A stretch of 64,000 nt of DNA from Endocarpon pusillum Z07020 (Eukaryota > Ascomycota > Eurotiomycetes > Verrucariales > Verrucariaceae): contig NW_006913475.1 in the NCBI RefSeq assembly GCF_000464535.1, forward strand, positions 43,403 through 107,402, given 5' to 3'. The position numbers and the translations under genes are program-made. The notes below the pieces were generated by a model. It ran no database searches, had not been told where the DNA came from, and saw only the letters and a list, made by a program, of their open reading frames with translations. Of the stretch, positions 9,953 through 20,075 are shown in pieces (position 1 is the stretch's first letter; each line of letters begins with the position of its first letter).

Positions 9953-12726
9953 ATGGACGATCAGGGGCGGAAACGCGCCTCTGCAGAAGATGGCGGTCCA
10001 CCAGAGAAGAGAATGAAGGGAGAACCAGAGGACACAGAAGTCTACAGCCAGCGGATCAAGAAGAAGCTGCAGGCCAACTCACGTACTGGCCAGGCTTGCG
10101 ACCGTTGCAAGGTGCGAACCCAGTTCACCTTGTTTCCCATCTTCATTTGTCTCTTGGCTCCAAAACCACTAACAGTCTTGTGCAATCACAGGAGCGGAAG
10201 ATGAAGTGTGACTCAGGCCAGGATGGCTGTCAACCGTGCACAAGCAGAAGTTTGCGCTGTATGGCTACCGACAGAATTACAGGCCATACCCATGAACGAG
10301 GAGAGACCGCACGCCTAAAGAGTGACATTGACAAACTCAGAGCACAGATCAATGCTTATTACCGTCACTTTGGTCCTCTTCCAGCTGAATACTCTTTACC
10401 AGGGCCATATCAGGCATATGCACCTTCCCAAGGCTACACCAGGTATGTGGACCGCTTCTACCGTCCCTTCTGGCAGGTACTGACATCTGGTCCGCTAGCA
10501 ATCCGCCTCCAACCCAGCCAATACCCTTGACAGAGCAACACGAAGAATTAGACATCAATAGACAGAACAATGCAAACGGACCGCATAGAGGACCGATTCA
10601 TGAAACCATCATCGACTTTGTTGACGGCGAGATCGACATAGGAGATTTTACCTGTCCTGATATGACAGAAACCGAGAATATTTCTCAAGCGACTCTTCCA
10701 CTCAACAACTCACGCCGAAGCTCTCTCACCACCATCCTTGGAGCACAGAAACCAGAAAAGCCGCAAATGCCCGGCCGAGATGAAGCCCTCCAATACATTG
10801 ACAATTACCTAAATGTCATTGCAGCGTATATTCCTATTGTCCATGGCCCCACATTCAGAAAGCAGGTACGTTCTTGCTGATGTTACCAAAGATTGGCCGA
10901 CTGTTCTGACATTGCGTGATCAAGGTTGCAGAGTACTATGATCATCCCGGCAGCTTTGATGACAGGCCTGCTGAAGTGGTCATGATCATGGTAGTTCTGG
11001 CAATATTCGCCTACCAGATGGCTACTCGTAATCCACAGATGCGCCAGGAGAAGTTGGCAGAATCCAATCGCCTGTATCATTATGCTCTCACTTTTTACCC
11101 TGAACTGCTGCTGGGAGACTCTTTAGCCGATATGCAAGCACTGGCCTTATTTCTTGTTCACGCAAGAAATCTGCCGAAGCCTGGAAACAGTTGGAGTCTG
11201 AGTAGCATGATTCTTGCCAGAGCTATCGAACTTGACTACCATCGTTCAAGCAACAAGATTGTGCTTCCTCCTAACCAACGGAACGTGCTGGCGATCGAGC
11301 TTCGAAAGCGTGTCTTCTGGTCGATATTGAGCATTCAAGTCACCATTGCTGTCAAGATGGGAAGACCAATGGCGATCTCACCAAAGGACATGGATGTCGA
11401 GCTTCCTCAAGCAGTCCTGGATTCGGAAATTAGAGACCAAGGATTCCTGCCTAGGTCGGGGCACTGTGACTTTTGGGGGCACATCTTTCTGGCTAAGAAG
11501 CTACCGCTTCTCATAGATCTGTATGAGAATGTCATTCCCGTCAGAAAGTCGGCAGCCGAATACCATCAAGACATCGGTAATCTTGATGCTCAAATCACCA
11601 AGTGGCGGCATGATTGGGATGTAGAGACGGCCAACCAGACCAAAAACGGCAGCCTTAAAATTGCAACTCACCTCATTGGTATATGGTATGCAGAGTTCCG
11701 CATTATCCTGCATCATCCCAGGTTGTGTACATCACACCTTGCGGAAGTGCATGAGAAGAATCTGGACATATGTCTAGAAGCTTCGCGGAGCATGTTAGGA
11801 GATCTGATGTCCTTGATCTTAGATTTCAAGGCCCCCGATTTCACGTGGCATTTTGTTTCAGGCTACGTGCTAGCGATGGGAATGGCAATGCATGTTTATG
11901 GCAAGCGGAGAGAGCATCAGACTGCTGAGACCTTGGGCAAAATGAAACGCGAGCTTCAGCAGTGGCTGTTCGTGATAAGAAGTGCTGATTATTTTATGAG
12001 TAAGTCATGTTGCAAGACGCAAAGCCCAGATGCTAACCATTTTCAGGGACTGGTGATCATCTCATCACATTCTTCCAACCGCGAGCTCAGCAATGTCTTG
12101 AAGATGCACAGAACGTGGTGACCGCTTCCGAAGCCCTCCGGAACGGTTATCATCATGGCGCACATTCTCAGCCACCACAAGACGAATCTGAATCTCAGCC
12201 CCCTTACTCCGCAGCCGAGTCATACCAACAACATCCCGCAACATACTCGGAAAGTCTACCCTCGAATCCGAGACCCCCAGCAAGTGCACCCCCTCCACAA
12301 CAGCATACATACAATATCCAACCACCATCCACATCCACTTCACCTGCTGAACAGGAACCTCAACAATATGGTAGCAACAACAACAACAACGTCTACCAAA
12401 TGCCCATTCCCCAATCCTCATCGCCAGCCACCACCACAAACACCACGATCATGGCCACAACCACTCCAGTCCAGAACCGCAACATCCCATTCCTCTCCGA
12501 CCACACCAACTACTCTCAGCAGCAACAGCCCCAGCCGTACCCAAGCCAGACAACAACTGCCTACTCCACACAAACACCAACCTCCGCATCCATGTACCCC
12601 CAACACCCCGCAATGTCTTACCCGGCAACAGCAAACTCCGATATCTTCTCCACCGAAAACATGTATTCCATCCCACCTGGCATGTGGCCAATCCATATCG
12701 TGCAATACCAGCAGGGTGGCATATGA
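9953..12726 (+). CDS. Zn2Cys6 transcription factor with MHR domain
   Basis: Five exons by splice signals and frame: 9953-10111, 10192-10442, 10499-10865, 10925-11999, 12047-12726, giving 843 aa. Introns are 80, 56, 59 and 47 nt with branch sites such as CACTAAC and GCTAACC. The first intron splits the binuclear zinc cluster; joined, it reads C49-x2-C52-x6-C59-x6-C66-x2-C69-x6-C76, the canonical Gal4-type spacing. A short basic/coiled linker follows (RLKSDIDKLRAQI). The central part, roughly residues 230-600, matches the fungal-specific middle homology region, with helices such as ALALFLVHARNLPKPGNSW and a RKRVFWSI motif. The C-terminal about 200 residues are rich in Gln, Asn, Pro, Ser and Thr, a probable activation domain. 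The target pathway is unknown. Several start-like sites appear inside exons but only this set keeps the domains in frame. Confidence 0.88.
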
Positions 12727-12965
12727 AAGACAAAAGCGTATGATGGTCGAGAGAGTGAAGTCGGCTCGAGTGGTGATTTTGCTTTCCTTTCTTTTCCTGC
12801 CCTTTTTGCATGGAGTGTACAAACAAAAGTCATCGAGATTCAGATACCCCAGGGAGATGCGCACTGAGCTTTTCGAGCTGCAAATTTCATTTGAATCCGG
12901 ACAAGGAAATGCCTGTCCCATGTTTGTACAGCAGAGCAGTTTCCAAATAGAAAAAGAGAGCAATC

Positions 12966-12996
12966 GAACAGAACAGAACAGAACAGAATAGAACAG
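12966..12996 (+). repeat. GAACA pentanucleotide microsatellite
   Basis: About six units of GAACA with one G-less/T variant, immediately 3' of the Zn2Cys6 gene. Confidence 0.8.
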
Positions 12997-13536
12997 CGAA
13001 GAATATGATTCACAAATCAAAATCAGGATCCGATCTGATAGAGATGAGAATGCCCCACCTGACATGTCCACACGTGTCCTTACGATCGCAGATCCCGAAC
13101 AGATATTAGTAGGTCCCCCCAGCACTCCATTGTCAAGGGCATCCACATGGACATGAATGGAAATGCCTAGAGAGAGAGAAAAGGAAGACAAGCCCGTACT
13201 CGTACGCTCACTCACTGCACCTTTCGCTAGCAGTTCCCAGTTCCCAGTACACATACAATGCTTGCCTGCAGTGCGGGTACGACCATCATATTCGACCATG
13301 TGAATACAGAGTACCGGGCCAGAAATCCAGCCCCCCCGTTCTTCCCATCTTTCACTGAGCATGTACGCAAGCAAGCACGCAAGCACGCAGGCCATCCCTC
13401 TTGTTTGTTTACCGCTTGTTTACCCACCTACTCGCTCGCTCACTGGTCCGTTGGTCAATTCGTGGCTTCTGTATCTGACAGCAACTGTAACTACTACTTA
13501 GTACTCGCATCCGATTCATGAGGTAACAGATCTCCA

Positions 13537-13562
13537 AGCCAGCCAGCCAGCCAGCCAGCCAG
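13537..13562 (+). repeat. CCAG tetranucleotide microsatellite
   Basis: About six tandem AGCC/CCAG units. Confidence 0.85.
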
Positions 13563-13950
13563 CTAACTAGCCAGGACGATGCGTTATGTGTACCGTGCTC
13601 CTCCGCGCAGAGCTTGAGAGGAGAGGAGAGGGAGGGCGAAGGAAAATATTTTACCCCCAAGCCAACTCGGGTGGTGAAATGGGGGAATGAGCAAGCAGGC
13701 AGGCTGGATCGAAAAGAAGAGAAGAGAAGAGGAGAGGAGAGGAGAAGCCAAGGAGAGAGGAAAGAGGGAGTAGTTAGTGCTGGACATATACGGACGGACG
13801 TGCTATTGTATCTGGTTCTCAGATCCTAGATGCCTAGATCTAACCTGGCTTCGACAATCAGGGCAGCGGCGAGGGATATAATAGTTAAAAACTGACTGGA
13901 ATGATGAGGAGATCGTACAGGATATCAGATTCAGGCATCGCACCCTCCTG

Positions 13951-13990
13951 GAAAGAAAGAAAGAAAGAAAGAAAGGAAAGAAAAGGAAAA
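13951..13990 (+). repeat. GAAA tetranucleotide microsatellite
   Basis: Five or six GAAA units, followed by imperfect purine repeats. Confidence 0.8.
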
Positions 13991-14735
13991 AAGCAAGCAT
14001 ATGTTACCCGGTCATTAACTTACGTGTATACTACGTATGGAGAAGACGGTAACTAACTAAATAAATAACTAGATAGTAAGTTCCGGAGGTAGATAGTTAT
14101 AAGTGGCTTGCTTGCTTGCTTGCTCGCCTGCCGGCCGAACTGCACACAAGGCACTAAGTAACCTACGTAGCTTAGCCCCCTACCACCCCTTTCCCTGGGG
14201 GGAAGAGGGAGGGAGGAAGGGGCGGTATTGAAATGAGTTGGAGTATGCTCTGCTATTATAGGCGGGATGTCGTGAGTACTGATTGATGAGCGCGGGGGAC
14301 GAGAACCGGAACAGAAGCAGAACGGCAGAGAAAAGACCAGATCAATAATGCGTCATAGATCTTTCCACTGTTTCTATCTTGTAAAAAGGTTCAAGTGATT
14401 CAGTGAAAGGATGAAAAAACTGGCAATTCTAGGGAGCTCGGTTGGTTCATACGGAATGGATAGGCCGATCTGGTGTTTCTATGCTAGAACCGAGTTGCAG
14501 ATCCCACTCTTCATGTCACAAGTTCTCTTCGGGAGTGAGGGAAGGGTTCATCACGCCTCCTCCTCCGTACCGCCGACGCAAGTTCCCAAGCGGGGAGAAA
14601 TCCTCCTACCCAACCCGATACTGGTAAGCTCAGGACGAGGACGAGGACCAGGACCAAAACGCCGCCCCGAGACGCAATCTCCAAGGGCTATCTAGAGCGG
14701 TCGACCGCGTAGCCGGACACTTTACACCGAACCGC

Positions 14736-15602
14736 CTACTCCTCCTCAATACACTCGCTTACCTCTTTCCTCCTCTGGCTCATGCTCATTTCCTCCCCTG
14801 AGACCCTCCATCGCCGCAACTGCCCGCTCCTATCCATCCGTCTGACCCGGATCCCGATGACCACCAGCGCGCCGACAGTGGAAGCAATCAGAATCCAAAA
14901 GACGAGGAAGCTCCCGAGCAGGGCCTTCCAGAAGCCGGATTTGACGAGGCCGGAGAAGGAGGCGAGGAACTTGTCTGGGAGGCTGGAGGGTCCAAGGGAG
15001 GGTGAGCTCGTTGGATGTGCGGTTGGGTGAGGTCTGAGGAGGGTTAGAACGGCTGTGGTTTTGTAGGTCGGGCGTGTGGATATTGTAGATGTGGAGGTTG
15101 TGTGCAGGAGAGAAACGAGAGAATGGTGTAAAAGGATAAGAAGCGGAAATGAAGAGGGTATGAAGGGTGAATGGTTGAATGAGAAAATTGTTATAACAAG
15201 CAAGACTTACCCGGTGCGGTCTTCTACCACCGGCTCGGTTTCATTACCCGTCACATCGACACCTATCCTCTCGTCCTCGTCAACATGATCCTCGTAGTCG
15301 AGATTCCCTTCATCCTCGTCTTTCACGTGGAGACCCGTCGTTGGATCTATCACTTCGAGATCTGAGTACTCGAGCGATACTCCCCTAGAGGCGTCGCCTT
15401 CTCGGTCTGATGCTGGTGCTAGTGCGTCTCCGGGATCGAACTCTGGGGCTGATGCTTGGAGAGATGGTAAAGGTGATGCTGTGATTGATGGAAGATGTGA
15501 AAAGAGCACAGCGAGGAGGAGAGCCCGGGCGCAAAGTGATGGTTGCTTTGCCCGTGTCGAGAGCGGTACACACTTTACTCGGTTGATTAGTAGTGTAGCC
15601 AT
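14736..15602 (-). CDS. Single-pass membrane protein, unknown function
   Basis: Two exons on the minus strand: 15602-15211 and 15033-14736, with a 177-nt intron (GTAAGT donor, TTCTAAC branch, CCTCAG acceptor). The product is 229 aa. The start chosen is ATG 15602. A hydrophobic stretch near residues 24-42 (ALLLAVLFSHLPSITAS) looks like a signal peptide. The middle is acidic and probably disordered (many Asp/Glu, residues 50-130). A C-terminal transmembrane helix (SFLVFWILIASTVGALVVI) is followed by a basic stop-transfer segment RVRR and a short charged tail. This suggests a type I membrane protein with an acidic extracytoplasmic domain. I do not recognise the family; similar architectures occur in uncharacterised fungal proteins. 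Confidence 0.75.
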
Positions 15603-16703
15603 CTTGTTAGAACGCTGAACGTCAAGCACTGAATCCTGGGTTCCGGAAGGAAGTAAACGAGAGAGAAGCCAACGGCCTTGAATATAGAGTATGTGACGGA
15701 AGCGAGGTTAAGCTCTTCAGCATGACAGTAAATGAAACACGATTGACTCTCAGCACCAATCACTATCAAAAGTCTCCAAAGAAACCAAGAAGATATCAAC
15801 AGCAGTAGCAGTGAGTAGGAAACGAGATTGAATAAGAGAAAGAAAAGCCCTAAGTCAAATCAAAAGAATGAGCTGGTGCCAGTCCCGGCTCATGGCACTT
15901 GCTCTATGATTGGCAGACCGGTTGTCATGGAATGTTCGAGGTAGGGAATGTGGGGGGCGGACTCGGAAAGCGCGAGTGAGAAGAGAGTACGTGGTGTTGG
16001 CGTTGACGACGAATATGCGAACATGAGAGAACGGAAGATCGAGGATGGGGCCTAAGCGAGCGCGATGACGCTCGGGTTCGTCTGACGTAGAAGCTACAGG
16101 CGAAACAGAAGCCTGGTGAGGAGGAGGATGATAGGCGGTGCTCTCATGCTGAGACAGTCGCAGGGTGGCGGCTGCAGGTGTCGCAGGCATGTCGCAGCAT
16201 AGGCCCTTCCTACCAGTGCCAGAGCCACATCATCGGGACTCGAGTCAGCCAGCGGCCTGTGGGGCGATGGTCCTTGATAGGGCAACGTGTGAAACGGGGC
16301 GCTATCATTTACTACGTAGTAGGGTAGTCGAGTGCTCTGCTGGCAGAACCGCATCCCGATAGAGGAAGATGGCCCCTGCAAGCCCGGATCGGCCATCGTC
16401 CGGGCAGTAGGCCAGGTGGCGGAGTGCAGAAACGGCAGAAACGGCAGAACCTGTTTTAGCCAGGATGAAACCTTAATCAGAGTACAATTAAATGGCTGTA
16501 TGGACTACCGGGACATCGCCTACTGCCTCTCTTAATAAATATATACAGGTAAGCGGTGTTGCTCAAGCACCGTGCTGGACGAGTGGAAAAGGATCAGACA
16601 TGTCTGCACGATGAAGAAGCAAACTTAGTAACAATCAGCCACATCCTGTGTCACAATGGTATGCTGATGGAACACCCGTTTCCAAGGAAATGTGCGCCAG
16701 TCC
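15603..16703. other. Intergenic region
   Basis: About 1.1 kb. Minus-strand and plus-strand frames of about 60-130 codons overlap without recognisable domains. A 9-mer AGAAACGGC is repeated about three times near 16425-16450. No gene called. Confidence 0.5.
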
Positions 16704-19217
16704 TCAGCTTATGCCGCCCAGTCCTCCCATACCCAGCTGGTCCATGTCTGGCATTCCAGGCAAGGCATACGGGAAATCCACCAGTCCGTCCAACATCCAA
16801 TTCAGAGGGTCGAAAACTTCATAATTCGCTTCAATGTAGCCGCTGGCTAGATTCCCATTACCGGGAAACCCCAAGCCCGTGGCCATACCCGGCATGCCCG
16901 GAACGACGGAGAGAGGTCGAAGCGGTGGATCAGACGTGAAGTTGTTCGTACCCGCAGTGACAGAAGACGCGCTGGAGTCAGTGATGGCGGAGGGATCAGT
17001 GGGGTGCTTGAGGTATGCTAAAATGAAACAGTCAGCACCCAGGTCATCCCATCTACCGAGACACGCACATTCGAGGGAGATCCCTTTTCTGCTGGCCTCT
17101 TCCCTCCAACGCCACACCGAGTCGTACACCAATGACACTGACATGCGACAGCGAACTTTAAGCTGCATGCTGTTGTCAATGTATGCTGGTGCTGCACCAA
17201 TTCCGTTCTTCTCTGCAGCAGCCCGACTACCTCTCCATACTTGTGCAAGCACCTCGGCTAATCTTTGAGCCAGATCGTTCTCTTGCACGCTCATGCTTCT
17301 CAGTGCCCAAATAGTCTTGTTGAATAGATTTCTGGCTTTCTCCTGCTCGCTGTCCAAACCTACCTGCTGAAGAAAATTGTTGTGCAGCTTCAGCAATGCG
17401 AAACCTGCAGCTAGCATCATCTGAAAGATGTAATTGGTGCCGTAAATGAGAGACACGAATCCTGCTGAAACGCTGGCCTCATGAGTGAATCCCGAGCCTG
17501 CCGATTGCTCATGGCCTAAACATGTCTCCAAGAACGAGGTCGTGGCATTGTAGAGTCTCATCAAATCCGTTCGGTATGAGGTCATGGTGGGAGGAGAGAA
17601 AAAGGCACTCAATCGGAGATGAAGATGCGCTGCACGCAAGTACATCAGCGTCACCGCAGAAGAACCATCGGAGATCTCTTCTTCCAAATCGGCGAAATCT
17701 GAAGCCAGAAGATTCACATATGCCTGGCGCTCGGTGTCAGAGGCTAGGCCGACAGGATTCTGTCGATTCGAATACAAAGTGCTCGACACTTTCTGGGAAA
17801 AGCGCTCAATCCGGAGGTGGTCGGCCACAGGAGATGGTAACGTGAAATTGCTATCTGTGTTTGCAGCCTTCGAGCTTAATGTCCAATCGTAGAGGGTGTT
17901 GGCTGGCTGTCCATAACCGGTTGCGACCCTGTAATCGATCAGCTCCACATCATACAAGGCTGGGGTCCTGCTACCGTTGTGCAACAATGTTGCAAATTGC
18001 CCAAGTTCGCACTCGGTCCTTGAGCTCATCTTCGTGCAACTCCATGCGAAACTTGCTGAAATCCTGAGCGTGACTCGGCCTATGCAGACCTATCTGCATG
18101 GCAATCTGCATCATCACTCCGCAGAAGATGAAGGTAGGGTCGCTGCTGGTGCTGGACGTCGGAAATGGCCAAGTGCACAGCAAGCAAAGTGCCTTGACAA
18201 CCCCATACATTTGCTTCATATCTGCCAGAGCGCTCCACACCAGGCGCGTAATCGGCCCGCTAAGACGGTTGAGTAGAGTGGGCTCCACTTGGTATCGCCG
18301 AGCACCAACACTCGCTATGGCCCAGAACAGAGCAGGGCAGTATTCGAAATACCCTTCTGGAGCCATTTCCGAGGCAAGGAACGGGAGGAAGGGGTGGTAC
18401 AGAGAGAAGAAGCTTGAGGAAAGATCAGCTACGAATCCACATCAACGACACGGTGAAACACTTGCGTGTTGAATAGTTCGGCTACGCAATCCTGCGGTAC
18501 CAGAACATCTTCGATCCTCTTCAAGGTGTTCAACCCTCCGCTCAGAACCATGAGCCCTTCGACGGCGGCCTCGTTCGCCCCATATTGATCTTCAGACGCA
18601 TATGTGGCTGCTTGAGTCGCGTTCGGAGTTGTCAATCCATTGATCGTGGTAGGAGTACTTTGCTCGGCTAATTGCTTCCTCAGCTTGACGATCTCCCTTT
18701 CCATTTCTGCATTGCGAGATCGCTTGCCAACTCGCTTGAAATTTTCTTGCACCTTGCATGAGAGATTGAGTCTGCGACATCTTGAGCAGATGGTGAAAGG
18801 ATCTTGAACGACGTCGCATCGAAGCTGTAAGGCTCAATCAGCTCATTGTGTGTCGCACAGGACTAAATAGACCAGGTACTGACAAAAAGCATAATGGAGA
18901 GAACTGGATGCTAATACACTCACTTTCTGCTGACGACACTCATTACAAGCTCTCTTTATCGGGTGTCTCCTCTCCTCCTCCTGCTGTTGGCCACTCTCTG
19001 TCCCATCGAATTCAGCCGAATCGACACTGCCAGGTGAGTTGTCGAGGCCGGCAATCAAGGAATTGCGCTTTCTGGACTCGGTGGTTGGTGGTCGTGAATT
19101 GACGCTGGGACGTGAGGTATGGCCACTTCCACCACCTCCTGCACCACTCCCTGCGCCAGCTACTGCTGCCACACTGGGCGTCGTAGGCCGTCGACACGGA
19201 TCGATTAAACTCCTCAA
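16704..19217 (-). CDS. Zn2Cys6 transcription factor, War1/PrtT-like (5' end unresolved)
   Basis: Minus-strand gene with five visible exons: up to 19217-18924, 18824-18466, 18412-17975, 17928-17069 and 17017-16704. Introns are 99, 53, 46 and 51 nt. The zinc cluster reads C-x2-C-x6-C-x9-C-x2-C-x6-C (RACNECRQQK joined to LRCD, then CSRCRRLNLSC) and is split by the first intron. The following KRVGKRSRNAEMEREI is a basic linker/coiled coil typical of fungal proteins related to War1 and often annotated PrtT-like. The middle holds the fungal transcription factor domain, including LYHPFLPFL and an IVAQRVATGYGQP region across the third intron. The intron at 18413-18465 uses a GC donor (GCAAGT). The intron at 17018-17068 is 51 nt and stop-free. 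No ATG lies in frame in the first visible exon, which opens after a TAA near 19247; an upstream start exon has not been found. War1 mediates weak-acid response in yeast and PrtT-named genes regulate proteases; the role here is inferred only. Confidence 0.82.
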
Positions 19218-20075
19218 TGGTAAAAGTATAAGACCGCAGGATTACTGGGAAGGTTGATTGAAGGTCCGATGTCGCAAGCAGGAGTGGGGTCGAGTGTAGG
19301 GGAGATTCCCAATCCTGTGGGGCGGGTGAGGGGTCCGGAGTCGCACATTCAATGCCCGAGGAACCCCCATCAAGATGCCCAGATGCCCAGAGGCCCGTTG
19401 GGCCAGTTCCATGACCAACCGACTACCGAAGCTATGGCCAAAGATGAGATCAAGCAGCGAGAACTTCTTCGACAACCCCTGCAGAAGTCTACATCGGCGC
19501 TTGACGCTCGAGACATGAAACTGGGAGCCGGGTCGACTATCACCAACTCCGGTGCCAGTCAGGAGAGCAGACCAGAAACCGGTCTGTAGCCAGGGCAGAG
19601 CAGCGCCATGCAAGCAGCTTACAAGAACCTAGTAACCGTGTTTGACTCGAGCATTGCACCGCAGCCGTTTCTCGACTCGGATTTGCTTGCAAGGATTGGA
19701 GGACGGGAGCAGTGCACGGTCAGAGGCGAGAAGCCCCGGTAGGCAGCGATCTAATGAAAAGCTCATTCACTGGCAAAAGCACGGGAGGCATGTTCTGCTA
19801 TCATTTTCTAGCATCATGGCTCATACATCGATGCAAATGCCTCTGCTGGACTGCTGAGCCATAGAGGTGTACATAAGTCATCACTTCGTCCAACTCGTGA
19901 ATCCATGACGGTACTGGGAGACCAAGACAAGGGGACTGGAAACCCAAGATGCAATGCCACAGAGATCGCTCGCTAGCAGTAAATATCTTCATGATAGATT
20001 GTGAAAAAAAAAAAACAGAAATAGTCCCCATCTACTGGACGAGAAACCTGCTCGTCCGTACATCATATCTCAAGG
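19218..20075. other. Region upstream of War1-like gene
   Basis: About 860 bases. The missing start exon of the minus-strand regulator should lie here or slightly further up. Frames on both strands are under 125 codons and show no known domain. A poly-A tract lies near 20004-20016. Confidence 0.4.

Larger units (their letters stand above)
12727..14735. other. Repeat-rich intergenic region
   Basis: About 2 kb with no convincing gene. Several simple repeats occur: a GAACA pentamer near 12966-12996, CCAG tetramers near 13537-13562, purine-rich GAGA tracts 13605-13770, GAAA tetramers near 13951-13990 and GCTT tetramers near 14105-14125. Longish frames on both strands overlap each other and are composed of these repeats, so they are treated as artefacts. 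Confidence 0.6.

Noticed and set aside
12155..13395. Long frames of 278 and 325 codons on both strands after the first Zn2Cys6 gene
   Set aside because: They overlap the Gln/Pro-rich 3' coding end and microsatellites in other frames and show no domains.
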